This document shows, in pieces, positions 43,301 to 58,325 of a DNA stretch of 64,000 nucleotides (position 1 is its first letter; each line of letters opens with the position of its first letter). Below the pieces are notes generated by a model that was not told the origin of the DNA, ran no database searches, and saw only the letters and a list, made by a program, of their open reading frames with translations. A program made the translations under genes and the position numbers. Origin of the DNA: Amphibalanus amphitrite (Eukaryota > Arthropoda > Thecostraca > Balanomorpha > Balanidae); the NCBI RefSeq assembly GCF_019059575.1, contig NW_024881507.1, forward strand, positions 62,001 through 126,000. Direction: 5' to 3'.

Positions 43301-46300
43301 CAAAAGTGTTTGATAAGGTGGTAGCGTATGCTTGGCGTGAGATGCGGTATGCAGCTTGTATTGTCACTCCAGGCAGCCGTGTTCCTGAGGAATTCCGAAA
43401 GTATGTTCCTCTTCAGCCATCGTTGAAAGGGAAAAGATACATTGTCTAATACGAGTGAATGAAATTTGCAGCTGGCATCAAAAAGACGCTTTTTGGTTGG
43501 TTACATAACAGCTCGGAACATAATCAAATACCGTAATGCTTTACTCATTCCAGCGGAAAATGTTGAGCACTTGCAGGAATCCCGGAATAACAGTGGCGGG
43601 GGCGGGTGCCATTCGCCAGCGGCGGCGGCGTAATTTCTGTAGGTCGTAATTCCACGCCAGCGCTGACACTGGGACGTTATCAGCGCGAGCAGTGCTGCCC
43701 GCGTCACTGGCGTATGGGCGTGAGTAAGGACGCCGAGGGATTGAAGTGCGACTTGCACTGGCACGAGCTGGCAAGTGTCGATATGACGTGTTTAATACGG
43801 CACTGTGATTCACTGTTAAACTGGCAGCAAAAGAAATGTAAGCGTGTCAATGGAACGATGTATGGCAGCAGCAAAGGTGATAATGGATGGATCACGTGTT
43901 GTATTATGCAAGTAACGCCGGCCGAGTAATGTCAGCGATGAATGCGATCTGCATAATCATGGCATGTGCCAGGTGTCGGAATTGTCAACGGGTGATATGA
44001 CATACGTTGTCACATCGCTAGTCACGAGGCCCGTGTCTGAAAAGTTCACCAACTCATCTCGAGGGAGGGCACCACCTGAAATTGACTTTCGACCTGGCTG
44101 CCGAGCCGAGGCGACGCTCGTGCCCGGTGCCTCCGTCCGGTAAATCAGAGACGGATACGGGCAGGCGCCTCCGGCCATCGCCCAACGCCATATAGGACAC
44201 CAACTTGGATGGATTCAGCCCCAAATGGCTGATTTTATACTGGAACATGATGGTTCCGTGGCGCCTGGAAGAGATGTGGCCATCAGTAAGTTCAGCCACA
44301 CACCGTGAAACTAATGTTGAACGTAAAGAAGGAAGAATAATTGCCCATCTTGCTCGATCTCCGTCAGTGAGAGGGCAAAATAGGCGGCTAAAACAGTGCG
44401 GAAGTCAGTTACCTCACAGCAAGGTCGTACCTAGGAGGCAATAGCCTGTCGCCATTGAGAGGGAGCACGTCGTTAACATTCACTCCAGCGTTAATCGATT
44501 GTCTGACTTCAATCGGCGACTGTTCTGCACTCGATCAGCGAGCGGCGACGTCTGGAGAGACCGTAAACCGAGTAACGAGCCGCACGGCCGGGCTCATTTC
44601 CACGCTACATTGGCAAGCGATACATGCAGTATTCTCCAGAGAGGTGCAGCATAGCACCAAAATGGCACACCTCGTAGCGAAGACGCACGTCTGGTCGCGA
44701 CTGCAATCTGTGTAAACCTCCAGGCTATTCCCCGATGCGTCCAACTGTTTTGGAGGCGGCTCGTTGGCGTGCCACGAGTTCCAGCACGTTGAGCGGCACC
44801 CGGGAGGGCCACCGGACGCGTGACCCACCCATCACGCACCGGCCTTGCCACGGTCCCGCGGCGACCGCGGAGTTCCAAAAGCTCCACGGCGCCCTACAGG
44901 TGCCGGCCCTGGGTGGCCTGGGAGCTTCAAGTCCGTTGAGGTAAACCCTCGTGACTGCCGCTGGTCATCATCTATAGACATTTCCTTCGTCATATAGACA
45001 CATAACCAATTCAGTTAAACTATGCACGATTTCGGAGGACGTCTTTATGTCCCATAGCTTCCAATTCCACCTGAAACTGCTCGGATCCCAGATTGGGGTA
45101 CCCACTGAAGTCACGTAGCCTATCATCTCTGCATTGGATCACCGAAGATAAGTGGGATGCATCCCGCGCGCCGTCAGGGAGCCTTTGTCTCGAGCCATCC
45201 AATCGCACTCTGTAGCCGAAGGAGCCAGCCCTATATCCGCGCCAGCGCGTAATCCTGCGCGAAATGACGCCCCGCTGAGTGACAAGGGCGATCCACATAC
45301 ACCGATGGAGATGAGGATTTAACACCACACCGGTGCATCGGCCACTCAGCCGAGCCGAGACCGAATCTGGAATTGCGGCTCGGGTTTCTGGAAAGCCTCC
45401 GTTTCCCAGAATCCCGCCATAAAGCTACGTCAATAAATTGACTCTGACGGGAAGTGTCATGCAACCATCATGAGGAACGTCACGGGTGGAATGGCAGAAA
45501 TGTCTCAACGTCAGCGTCAATGTCCGGCCATCGTGCCCCGACCGCGGCACCAGAGAGTCAATATTGAGCCAGCGTCGTGTCGGCACCGATGTGACACAGG
45601 CGGGGACACCGTCACGCGTCACGTCACTACGGCCCGTGGCTGTCCCGACATCACCGACGGAGCGCTGTCGCTATCGACGGGCGCGTGCCGCCGCCCCGCG
45701 GGGTGCCGTGGCGGCGGCGGCAATCACGGGGATGGTCGTCCGGCGGCGGCAAAGGGGCCACTTCACTGATGGCAGCGCCGACTCCGATCGGATACGACCC
45801 AGGCACGACCACAGCCGATTCCTCCAGCGATACATCCATTGATGCAACGGGAGCACAAGCCAGCCGGCTTCTCAACCGGGAAGAACCCAGACAGACTTTG
45901 ATGTCACATTAGCGTCTGAGGATCTGTGTTTGAGCTTATGAAAAGAATAGAGGCATAATAATTTCCCTCTCCCGGAAACAATCGTGTATGAGAAAGAAGC
46001 AATCAGAGAAGAGTGAACGGAAATCATCGGGCTGGCGCGCCGGCAGGTCGAGAGGCGCCGGCCGTCGATCAGAAATCACTCTCGCCAACGAGGCAGGCCG
46101 ACGATCCGACGGTCGGCCGACGAACAGATGGACGTCTCGACACTCGTCCGGATCGATGGACGCAGCGATAGACAATGGACCAGACAGGCAGACAGACGGA
46201 CAGACGGGGACGAGAGAACGAGGAGACGGGCGGTTAGAAAGACAGACGTATACTCGGCGAACAGACGTGCAGTTAAATCAAATGAGTAGACGATCAGGTG

Positions 46301-49300
46301 ATCGGTGTGGTGCGGTAGGTTTTCTCGTTGCCCTAAATACCGAATGACTCGACTGACGGGAGAACAGCGACGGACCGTCAATTGAGCTCCGTAATGTTTC
46401 AACATCTCATGTCAGCCTGCCCAGTCAGCTGCCAAGGAAAAACCGAGTTTGTCGACACGCACGACAGCGTAAGAGCACGCCAAGTGGCCAAACTTGGGTT
46501 GCCCAACACCACTTTGACCACTCGGGTCATTGGTGCTTCGGTTCTCACGCCACTAACAACGCCGCCGCCGCCGAAAACCGCCTGTTGTCACGCACCGAAA
46601 ACGAGCCGACTAATTGTGAGCCGATCTCGCGATTGCAGCCTGTCAGCAGTCGATACTCGAGCCGAGAGAGACGTGCTTCGGGCGCGAGTCAAAGAGTATG
46701 TATTACGAGGGAGGGTGATTGGAGTTGAGTGGGGTGCAGCCGATCCCAGCAGGGCCGAGCGTGAGTCGTGGCTGAGCTACGGTCGAGTCTGTGTCTGACA
46801 GAACCTAATGGGAGGCCGGAAATCAGTTGGCTTTGGCCGGATCCCAGTCGGAGCCGCTTCCGGAGCCAGCTGCTTCCAGCGACGTCTCGGCGCTCGATGC
46901 CGTCCACCGGAAGGAAGAAGGGAAGAGAGGAGAAGAGAAAGAAGAGCCGAGGTACAGCGGCGAGGAAACGGGGCACAGACTGGCGCCCGGCAGCGTGGTA
47001 AAACACCGCAATCACACGCGGGTCGATCGGGGAGCGCCGCGCTACCACTGCACGGCAGCAGCGGTAAACAACACCTCCCATTATATCTGCTGGTCCGTCC
47101 GTGAGCGTTTCTGTGTGCGCAGGGCTGTCTGACAGACAATAAGCCACGTGCGTGCACGTCAAACACAGCCCGCTGTCAACACGACACGCAACCACGCGCC
47201 GGCGGATGGCCGCGGCACGCGCGCCGACGGGTCGGCTGGGGCCGCTCTCATGTCCGCGATGGAGCGTGCATGACGCGCGCGGCCATAAAACCGCCCTGCC
47301 GCCCGAGAGGCGCAATCAGACAGCCGTCAGTGGCACACCGACCCGCGCCGCGCGCTGAATAGCAAACCGGCCCAAACGAAACGAGCGAACAATCACTCAG
47401 TGGCGACGGCCTTCAGTGACGCCGCTCCGACCCCGAAACAATCGCCGCCGCGCGTTTACCGGGCGTTGGCGGCTGGTCGCAAATCAAACTACATTGCCAG
47501 AGGCCTATCGTCCCTCACGAAGCCCATGCTGTATTGTGCAGCCCCTCCCTCTCCTAGCGGCAGTACGCCACCGCCCGGGAGCCGCACCCTACCGTCGGCC
47601 TATCTGCCTCCGGGCGCGCCCGCCCCAAAACGACCCGCACACGTCATCAATGACGTCACCGTCCGAGGCGTCGTTAGCCGGATTTAGGAACCAGCGACGG
47701 AGACATCGCTCTGCCCCGTGCCGACCGGAGGTCCGTCTGGGCCGTCAGAATTTCGGTCAGCCGGCGAACGGCTCAGCGCGGAGCTCAGTCCCGGAGAAAA
47801 AGTCAGAGAGGAGTCAGAGTGACGGTGGCGGGGTCGCCAGCCGAGGCCGGCGGCGGCGCCGCGTCTGAGCCAAGAGATTATGAAGACAGGAGAGATATCG
47901 ACGAACCGCGGACCCGACAGGATGAGAAACTATACCCGACTGAAAAGGGTTTGGATGTGATATCTCAGCATTGGGAATGACTGGCATAGGCCACTGATTG
48001 AAAAAAAAATATTATAGAAACGATCTGTAGCCATGAACGAAAATGAAAACGTGATTGCGAACAGCACCAATATCATGCAAGAGACGGAGTGGAACAGGAA
48101 AAACAAATGAATCCAGGTCAGGAGAAAGGCAGCGACACTGGCAATTCCAGGCGTGTAACGGAATAGCAGAACTGCTGCAAGTGTTTCTGTCCGAGTTCTA
48201 GGCGAGACTATTCGTGAGACCGAGCGCACCCGCTCCCTCGTTCCGCAAGCCACGCATTCAGCTAACCTTACGGAGCGGTCTTCAAAGCTGTCCGGTCGGT
48301 CCCACCTCACACCGCCCGGTCAGCGCCGGTACATTACCACTCCCCTGTCGCCGCAACCGTCGGCCGCCGTCCGCCGGTGGAGCGCGGCCCTTTCTCGGCG
48401 CCTGCTCGCTAGTCAGGTGATGTATGGTGCGGCGTCGCAGGACAAAGCGGTCGCTCGGCGCGGCTCACAGCGATGCCGAGGGTCGAGGACGGCCGGTACC
48501 TCGCGCTGGCACCCCAGAAAGGGCGCTATAGAACGCTTTCCAGGTAGGGTCGGGTTTTGAAGCCCACTTCAGGAATCTCGTCCAGAGGGCAATTCGAGGG
48601 ATTTTCTACGGTCGGAACGTCAGTGAACTGTCCTCGTTCCGCTCAGAGGCCCAACTGAGAAAGTTATGGGTCATCAGTTCGGCTGGATCCGTGTTGCCAA
48701 GGTCATCCCACCGCTTTGAGCATCCCCAATACGACAGCACTTGAGACTACCATGTTGTCCAAGCCACAGCAGCATGATAATCAGATAGGATCCATGCCAA
48801 AACGGCGACATAAACCACAAATTACGTAATAGGACCACGTCCATACATAAACCTTGGATAATACTTGCAGCGCTCAATAGTAGTGGCCGTGTCGATACAT
48901 TAACAACGGATTGGAAACTGTTTCACCGGAGCCCAGCGATGACCTTCGTGATTTCACTCTGAAGGTTGCTCGCTTGGCCTTCTTGTGAAAACGGACACCT
49001 TGCAAACATTGCAAACAGCTGTGACAAATCACCTGCGGCGATAGCCGGCCCGGGCCTACTTGGGACGTCACTTTGAGTGATGACTCTCTGCAAAAGCAAT
49101 CCGGCCAGTCGTCCCTTGACCGGGCCCCATCCCGTTAGAGGATATTCGCCGTGCAGGTTTCTGGTTACGAGCCGAATAGTTGGCGGATGCCGTCAGCTTG
49201 TCGCCCATTCACCATGACGCCCGCCCTGACATGGCGCGTCACGTAACCCGGTGTCACGTAACGCCCGTGTCACCCGGTGTGTCAGCTGCTGTGTCAGCGG

Positions 49301-49976
49301 TCACGGGAGCTGGCGTGCGGGCGGGTCGCCGGCGCCGGCCCGCTGACTCGTCTCCCACCTCTGCCCCGCCACGCCGCAGCTCAGGCGAGGTGTCTGACCC
49401 GTCCTGTCAACGGACTCGACACGGCACTGCATCATGGCCCTCTCCTGCCGCTGGTCCCTTCAGAGGCGGATACTCCCTCCTCGCGTCACGAGCGCACCAC
49501 ATTGTCCAGCGGCGCTGCAATCCGCCAGCAGGACAGGCATCCGGCAGGAAAACGTCTAACGGGCCACGCCGACTTGTCTCCGGTTGACGCAAAGGCCACT
49601 TGACGGTCGACGAGGTCCTCGACGACTAGATGACGCAACTACCAGCTCTTATAACTTGTTCTACACGAGATCTGACATTCCAAGCAAAATTAGCAACGGC
49701 ACGTGTTACGAGTCGTTCCAAAGAGACATTTTATACACCGTGCATCACAGCTCGGAGCTCATCGCGGCTGGATGCCGTCTGCAGGAACGGTGAGCTTACA
49801 CATCAGAAAGTTCTAGCATTCCTGATTGGATTAACGGCTTCTGCTTCTTCCAGCAAGTCCCGGTGTGAATCCGTTATTCACGCCTTTCAAACTGGTCGTG
49901 CGATTCCATCCGCCTATCCTTGAAATCCCTCCCCTACGGGAGAAGAGCGCCTCAAGCTCAGAGGCGAGTCACTTAC

Positions 49977-50114
49977 CTTCTTTTCAGTCATGACGTAGAG
50001 GTGCTGCTTGGGCGGGTCGAGCCGGAGGTCGGCCTGCACTTTGCTGCCCTGACGGACCGTCAGGTCGGCATACTCTGTGCCCACGATGACATCCGACAAG
50101 GGCTCCACCACGAT
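49977..50114 (-). CDS. PlexA: Plexin exon: C-terminal part of the Sema domain
   Basis: Encodes 46 codons, IVVEPLSDVIVGTEYADLTV and onward to QHLYVMTEKK. The Sema domain is the seven-bladed propeller that binds semaphorins; this exon covers its last blade. HLYVMTEKK-V (the V coming from the next exon) is the typical plexin reading (LYVMTE-(K/R)-x-V). The acceptor is a long pyrimidine tract ending CGTGCAG|ATC (phase 0) and the donor is AAGAAG|GTAAGT (phase 0). The upstream Sema exons are not in the window. Confidence 0.95.
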
Positions 50115-51161
50115 CTGCACGAGAAAAAAAGAGAAACGAGATCAGGTCAGGTGTGGGGAGGGATCACGAGGTTAGGCGAGGTGAAGACTGAAAACAGAGG
50201 TCGCATGAGCTGAAGGAGCCTAGGGCAAAGCCAGATACGAAGCCAGATGAAAACTTGATAGCCATGAAATGATACAAAGCGTAGCTGATTGACTTACGTG
50301 GATATCGTTACCAATGTTCAAAGCCATCAATTATTGCGATGCGTATAAAGTGATTAATTGTGATTGCAAACCTCACATCCTTCTCACGGTATGACGCATC
50401 TAATAGGATTAACAATCACGCTTCAAAAATACGTTTTACAATTTGAAATCTCAAGCACGTGAGTCACTATGGACAGGAAGATTACATCTTGATATCGGCT
50501 AAGCACATTGTAAGAGCACAGTGTACACAGCATACAGTGCGGCAGTCTTGACATCGCCAACAAGGGGCCAAGGTCCAAACAATGGAGTTGAACGACAATG
50601 GCATCATATGACATCACCCCCTGTACTTCCCACTCAGGGATCTCGCTCTGGTGTCCGCGATGCGGGGCTCGACTATCAGAAACAGCAGGCCGCGCCAGCC
50701 GTCTAGCCAGCTCATCTAGCCACCCTGACGTTTATTATGATGAAGGCATTAGCCGCTGCACCGCGCTCGGCCCCACATGGCCCCAAACGCCGGCCGGGCC
50801 GGGCGTCTCGGACAATGCGCCGACTGATTGATTGATACTCGTGTCAGCCCGGGCGAGGCGCGTCTGACGATGAGTCGATTCTGCGCTCGCGCCAAACACA
50901 GCCGCGAGCGTACGCCATGCATGCAGCATCGAAGGGCAGCGTCGTCGAACCGATCATGGTCAGCCGCGCCCCTCGCGGTACCAAAAACGCTGCGCAGTGT
51001 CCGCTGTCCAACACAGCGCCGCCGAGCGGGGTGCGTCCGGCTCAGTCACCCCGATCGCACCACGCGGCGATCTGCGGCCGCTTATGGGATGCAGCGACCC
51101 TCAGCTGTCGCATCTCCTCAGTCCGTCTCAGCACGACACCGCGCCAGGGCGACAATCGGTG

Positions 51162-51220
51162 TGACTCAGGCTGACTCTCCGCCGACCCTGCTGACTCTCT
51201 GCTGACTCTCCGCCGACTCC
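51162..51220. repeat. GACTC motif repeated every 9-11 bp
   Basis: Six GACTC/GACCC motifs, the first within TGACTCA (an AP-1-type site), spaced about one helical turn apart. Probably a degenerate minisatellite. Confidence 0.55.
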
Positions 51221-54204
51221 ACCCAGAGACAGGCCCCCTGTGCTGATGGCGCATAGTGATCCCTCGTGTGACCCCCGTGGCGCCATCCATCTCGATTCGA
51301 GAGTGGAGGCGGCGCCGAGGCTGTCCCTGGCTCCGCGCCAGCCCTCCACAGGCCGTCAACAACGTCGGCGCATGCAGCACCGCGCCTGATTTGATGTCCA
51401 CGCCATGTCAGCGCGCCCGGCACCTCCCCGAGGACACGAAAGGAGGCAACACGAGTGGGTTCGACAACCAGGTACGGTAGCAGCTAGCTGGCGTAGTCGA
51501 GACTGCTTTCGTTCTACTCTCAAGATTCATGCGAAGTTCCCCAGAAATATGCGTTGATGAAGGACAGCTGAGGCGAGCGAGAGATATTTCGCAGGTAAGA
51601 TAACTGTGAAATCATCAGTTCTCAGCGACGGTGGAGAAGATCCAGAGGCACCGCACGAGAGGTGACCACCGCCAGCCGCCCACCGCCCACCGCTATAGAC
51701 CGTCTCTGTCGTGTTTATAGTCGCTCGACGGGGATTATGATCAGAGATAAGCGCTATGAAATCCGGGAGCGGGCGCCGAGCGGTCCGGTGAGGGATTGTC
51801 AACGCCCCGTGAACGATGGAGACGGCTCGATGACGAACGAACGCATCCACTTGGCTCGTTCCGATGTATTCCATTCCTCGGCGGGCGGCGATCCCAAGTG
51901 GAGGTCGCCACTCTAACGAAACACAGGTGACGCAAGGCGCGCTATTTCTAAAACAGCAGCCGCCCAGGACAAAGCGCCCATTTACATAACCTGAATGCGG
52001 AAACAGGCAACCAAGCTAAACTTCCCCAAATGGGCTGACTTAAGTAGCAATTCAACACGACTGCGCTTTACCTAAACAGCGTCAGCAGTTTGTCGTGCGG
52101 TCTGCGTTAATGCACCGAACGCCTCAAAGCCAACACGGGCAGGCAGCTGGTTTAGCTAATCAGGCCCGCACCGCATCAAACGCGCCATCAGCCGCACTTC
52201 AAACGGGCTGTGGCAGGCGAAGCGGCAGCCAGCATAGCGCGCCATGACAGCTCCGGCGCAGTCCCTCCCGCCCGACGTCCGGCCCCCTGCGTTCAGCTCC
52301 CTTCCCTGCCGGATTTCCGCGTTGCTGTAAGCGGTGATGATGGTAAGCCGAGTCAGATTCGGAGCCGCTGCTCTCCGCTACCCCTGAGGCTGTTTGTTTG
52401 GACAAACCTCGCTCAAGGAGGGCCCCGAAGAGTCGGCATGTCTACGCAGCCTCGTTGTTGGTGCACCGTCAACGCAATCCCTCTCTGAAGACGGCTCGGG
52501 GCTCGGGTGTCATGAGCTGACGCCCGGGGCGTCCCACGACGAAGCCGACATCGAGTGAGTCGGTCACGGGTCGCGCAGCTGTTCGTCACTGTCACGACCC
52601 CTCGCTGCACCACCCGCGGAGCCGCCCAGGTCACCGTCAGGTCATGAGGTCAGCGCTGAGGGTCGGCCAGCTCCCCGACATGGGGCGCGCGCGGCGCAGC
52701 GGGGCCCGCCCGCCGCCCGTCAGTCCCGGACGGCCCGCGAGTAAACATGGCCCCGGGAGGCGGCCCGTGCAGCGCGCACTCTCCCCAGGGCGGCGCGCTC
52801 GCACACGGCGCTCCTCCGGGCCTTCTCCTCTGGTCGGACCGCCCCTGCGCTCTCAGCGAGCTCTCCAGACAAATTGGAGCCGCTGTCAGCGCGCCCCACG
52901 TGGGGAGTCGCCGGCCGCCGCGCTCCCAGCCAGGTTCTCCGCTTTATGGGCGGTCGCGTTTACAGAGGCTCTCTAAAAGCGTCATCAGTCGGAGGGTGAG
53001 GTGAATTGTTCACCCTTCCCCTCGCCCTGTTGCGATGGGCGGTCGAGCACTGCTTTTCGCACCAGTTTCTGTCCGTTGAAAATGACAGAATTACGGGGGA
53101 CGGCACCGGCTGCCTTTTAACGACTGTCAGTGACTGGGGAGAAAAGTACCAAACCTTGTTGCAACGATCCTAAGATGACATCAGTGTGACTTAGTGAACT
53201 GCCAAGCTCGGAGGCTAACTCCGTGCCGCTCCCGTATTCTCCCGGCCATCGACCCGGTCGGCAATCCCGGCCCACTATTGACGACCAGCTGCGACATTAG
53301 TGCTAAGTGGCGCGCCGCAGCTCGCCGGGTCCGCCGCCGCTGCACGCCGCGCCTCCATGGCAGGGCGGTCCTTTCCCGGCGGTGCTAAACCTGCACTCGC
53401 CGACAGTAACTGCCACGGCGCGTTTTGAATTCGAGCGAGCACCGGCCGGCCTCTGTCCACGGGCGTCGAGGGCCGTTTCTCCCCGTGCGAGGCACCGCCG
53501 CCGTCCCGGGCACGTGCCGGGCATCCATCGGCGGCGCGACTGGCCGGCGATGACCCGGGTCAGTCGGTGCGGCCCCGCCTCATGGCCGCGCGACCATCCA
53601 GCACGTACCGGACCGGTCAGTCGGCACGTGCCGGGTCGGCGCGGGGCCGACAGACTGTCTGTGCGACCAGCCCGGACCTGGCTGAGCAGACGTCAGCGAC
53701 GTCCTCCAAAGGTCTGTGACGGGGTCTGAGGGTCACCCGGCACCCCATTACACCTCAGCGACCCTCGGCCAGCACCCAGTAGCACCCGGCCAGCCCGGCC
53801 GGACTGGCGGAACGACGGGCGAGCCCAGCGGCGCGGACCTAACGGGACGTCGTAAACCGTCAGCAGATGAGGTTTCGGTGACGGAGAAACCGACGTCCGG
53901 CCGCTGACGTGACATGACCCGGCCGCGATTCGTGCCGTGCCCGGTCGACCGGTCCGGTCAGCCGTGCCGGCCCGGCCGCCGAGCGGACCACACTGACCCG
54001 ACCGGCACGCGGCGGGCGACTTTCTCCACTGGCGGCTGTTGCACGGCGGACTGCATTCCAACCGCGCCAGCGATGTGGGTGGTGGCGCCCGCATTCTGAT
54101 ATATCAAAATATATGCGACGGCGATCTAATGCATGAGGGCTCGTTGGCGAGACTGGGCGGGGTGCGACATAGCGAGTGGGAGAGAGAAAAGAGAGCCAAA
54201 GGGT

Positions 54205-54309
<105 letters not shown>

Positions 54310-57300
54310 GAAAGGTTTAACATAAGAACCCATACGAGCATCTGCGACCACAGGACACTTCGTAGGAGCTGCGATGTCCTAAGCTCACGCCTCTCGGCCA
54401 CAATCCAGATCTGATAAGGCCCGCGCTCAAACGACCAGGATCTTGCACCAACGACGGGTCCATTTTTGCTCGTGTTTACCCAGTCCAGCGTGTCCTTGCT
54501 TTCTCAAATTCGTCCTTGGCGCAAGGCTTTCCTCCATCACGAAGGACATCTGATCGGCGCTGCAGGTTTTTGCGGGTGACCAGTGTGAGATACGACAGTG
54601 GGGGTTCTGCAGCGTGCGAGATGTCGCATAATAGTGCCATAAACGGAGCTCCGGGCCGCACTGCGAACGACATGCCAGCGAGGTCGTCATAGCAGATAGC
54701 GATAACAGCGTGAACGCTAGCCAGGAATGACGTTGGGAAGACGTCAGCGGAGAGGTCCAACTCAGCGTCAGTGCACAGCGGCGGTGACCGCGCAGGTGTC
54801 GCCAACTGACCGGTGAAGGCGTCACCTGGCCGGCCTCGGAGCGGCTGCAGTTTGCGGGCAGGGGCGCCGTGCCGCCGCCGCCGGCCGCGGTACCTATTTA
54901 TCGCTGTCGGCTAATAAGGTCTGGCAGCCGGCGCGTACATCAGGCTCGGAAAGCTCTCTCAAAAGGTGTGCATTAGCGCCGGGACCGGCCGGCGCCGCGG
55001 CCACCTCTCCGAGCGCCGGGGTGGAAAGGTCAGACCGGCGGGGTGACACCGGCCGGCGGCGGACCGCGGTGTCAGTCACATCGGGCCGGTGGGCTGCCAT
55101 CGATCCCCGTTGGTCCACGGTGGGACCCCTCTCCCAGCGCCGTCCCCGCTGCTGGAGGCAGGGCGGGGAGCGGGCGGGGGTTCACGGCGTCGTCCACCCC
55201 TCTGCACGGCCGGCGGCGGCGCTGTGGCGTCGTGAGCAGCAGGGGGCCCACCCGGCGGCCTCGGCCTTCGCCCCTGCAGCCGCGGGTCACGAGCTGCCGT
55301 CAGGAGCGGCCGGCGGAGGGCGGTCGGACGTCGGGTCACACACCTGGCTCTGTCTGACCTCGCCCGGGTCAGTCGCCGGTCACCCTCGCCCGCGGCAGGT
55401 CACCGACACACGCCGCGCGCCGCAACCTCTCCCTCTCACTCCCTCCACCGCCCAATCAGCCGGCGTTTGTGGCGAAACAGCGCCAGACAGTGTTGTGAAA
55501 GTGCATGGGCGCGGACGAGCATTTTGCACGTTGTCGGCAATTTTCGTTGCGCATACACACATAGCGCGAGGTTGTGAGGGCCGTTGAAGAGGCATGTTAT
55601 CAGGCAACATCGGTCGGTTTACGACTTACGAGGGACGTGAAAGGAAAGGATACCCGGCGCCGGCACGAATTCTCGGCGAAAGCGTCTCTCGTCTCATTAT
55701 TAGCCGTGTCGGTTCTGGCGCGGCCGGAAGTGTTGCGACACGTAATTAAACATTTTTGCTGGACAGCGAGCCGGGGAATGTGTTGCAGACTCCAGATACA
55801 ACACTCTTAGAGCCCGACGGCTCATTGTTGGCAAGCTGTGGTGCAGATGCTCGGGGCACCGGAAACGGTGGCCAGAGAAAAAGAACAGAAAAACGTCAGT
55901 GTGTCGGCCAGCGCTGGCCAGCGTCTGGACGTGCTGCTGCGCGGGACGATGGACGCAAAGGCACGTGCTGAGCACAGCCGGAGACACGTGACACATGTGT
56001 CACACGTGCCATGAGTATCCGCCGCCGGCGCTCGCCGGTCGAGAAACGCGCCCGAGTCGGGCGGAAGCGGCCGCTTTCCGGCCTTTCTCCGGGCCCGCTC
56101 CATATTAATGGTCTGCCCCTACATCCGCACAGCACTTGTTGGAAATTAACGTCCGCCTTCCGAGATCGTTCAGGCCGTCCGACTGTCAAAATGATACAAA
56201 CGAGCGCCGAGTCGAGCGAGAGATTATGCTCGTGACCCGAGCACCGGCGTATCCTGGCTGCTTTCACAGGAGGGGGCGCCGGCGCCGGTAACCCATCAGT
56301 AGCACTGACTTCAGCAGCACCGGTCAGTGTAAACACATCATGTGGCGAGGATAAACAGAAGTGACCCGCATTCGACAAGCCACTACATGAATCGGTAACT
56401 GGGACAAATATGCAGCACATCGGTTATCCTGCGGCTCCGCCCGCTCGAACCCACGCCTATCGCCTCGGTCCCAGAACATGGACGGGTGGGCCGTCATTAG
56501 GCGCCCCCGATCAGGGCCGGACGGGTGTCACTGGCGTCAGACGGTGGACGAACGGGTCCGACGCGCCAGGAATGTCACCGGCGCGCCGCATACGTCAGAG
56601 GGACACGCCGAACACCTGTCGGCCGGCACTGGGGCCGGTCCCGAGTCGGGACGAGCGGGCAGCGGGCGCAATCGGGGCAGGCGACGCCGACCACTGAGGC
56701 TAACTCGATCGAGTGTAAGCCCGCCGGGCGGCCAGCCCTCCCAGACCGGCCGTGCAGGCCCGGCCCAGTTCGAGGAACGTGCCCCTGCGAGATAGTCATC
56801 GGCGGCGCTATCGAGCCGCGGTGGAGCGGCCGACGGGCGCCGGCCGGTGGGCGGCCGTGCCGAGGAAACTAGGCGGCCCGCAGTGAGGCCGGACCTTCAC
56901 ACCCCCAGAGACGACCGGAGCGGCACGCCGTTTTTTATTCGGACGTCCAATTTAAGGAGACGGTTAATACTTGGAGAACTTGGTGAGCACTTACCCGATC
57001 TGGGCAGTCAAAAGTAATTTAAGTTGTAAAGTTGGGGTTCGTCGCTTAGCTGCTGCTGCATTCAAAATGAGTCCTCGACGTCGCCGACCGCTAATGGAAG
57101 CTAACTTCGCGGCGACAAAGGTTTCATACGGATGGCTGCTCCCGAGGCGCGGTCACAGAACATGTGCCGAACATCCCCAGACAGCTCGTCTCTGCTCCCG
57201 AATCGCTGGCAGCGCTTTGCGCAAGCAGCCGAGCTCGAATGGTGGCAGACTGGTGTGCTAATTACGTAACAAGCTCCAGTTGCCAGCGCTGCCTGTTGCA

Positions 57301-58325
57301 TCAGGGGCAGAACAAGCGGGCCCATCTGCCTGTACTTTCTCTGACACCGCCCTCCCACGCCCGCGCCGCGGAGGTGTTAACGACCTCAACCAGCCTCAGA
57401 ACAGTCATCTGAATACAGAGGCGGCCCTTGGGTGACCGGTACGCCCCGTGACCAGCATGGTCCGCCCCGTCCAGCCACGCTGGTGTCAGCTAGCGCACCC
57501 CTGGGCCGCCGCCCCCGAGCGCACGCCCTGCGTCCCAACACAACAACCCTATTTAGCGTAATGGGAAGCACTTAGCAAATCCCCTACCGAGAAATTCGCT
57601 AGCGAGGATCCATTTCTCTCTGAAAGAGTTCCCCGCTCAGCGTTTGGCACGTTTGAGTCTTTCTTTTTCGGTTGGCAGCGTTTCCGAGGTGTCCCCACGC
57701 GTGGACGCAGCCAGCAGGGTGATTCGATTTGCCAGGGCATTGAACCGCAATGCCGAGGACATCGATTCGCCATCAATGCGAGTTCCCGGATAACGAACAG
57801 CCGTCGGGGCTATACACAACGACACTGCTAAATACTCCGCACGGTGGCCGGTGGGGACGTTCGCTCGCCGCACAGATGCTCGGCCCCCGAACCCTGGCCC
57901 CTGTTTCTGTCCCTAAAACGGTCATGGCCCACACCCCGATCTGCACCTGCCCCGGCCCATGGCTGTGATAGAACGACGTCGCTTGTCGCGGCGCCATCCA
58001 TCCGCCGGGGTGCTGCCCCGGCCGACCCGGAACCCGGACAGGGCAGACACAAAAACAGCACCGAGCCGCCGCCGCAATCTGTCTCCGCCACGAGTGACAG
58101 CGCACTGCGAGCGCCACATGGGCCGGCGGAGATCGCGTGGGCCGGTGCGCCGCTCCCCGGCCTGTCAGACTGTCAGACGGACAGACAGCCGGTCATCAGA
58201 CTGCAGTGCACGTCAGACAGCTGAGGTCGATCACCGCTCTGCAACGCAGACAGCTGAAACCCAGCCGCCGCCGCGCCGTCCCAGACGCACGCGCCAGAAT
58301 ATGAAACAACATATGACCGGAAGAT

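Larger units (their letters stand above)
31112..49976 (-). other. PlexA: Plexin intron (18.9 kb) in the Sema-PSI-1 junction
   Basis: The largest complete intron here, bounded by AAGAAG|GTAAGT and TTTGCAG|GTT. It contains the hAT-like element at 37340-39509 and a G-rich quadruplex-prone tract at 40276-40328. An 847-nt plus-strand frame at 32248-33096 is Arg/Ser/Pro-rich and looks like chance in GC-rich DNA. GACA-type simple sequence lies near 46170-46215. No exon or nested gene could be supported in 31112-37339 or 39510-49976. Confidence 0.85.

Noticed and set aside
54427..54825. Two overlapping minus-strand frames that look moderately protein-like
   Set aside because: Neither shows a recognisable domain; two long frames on one strand over the same DNA fit chance in GC-rich sequence. 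Possibly an old repeat fragment.
56440..56470. A tRNA B-box-like GGGTTCGAGC on the minus strand
   Set aside because: The flanking bases do not form a T-arm stem and no A-box or acceptor stem could be drawn.
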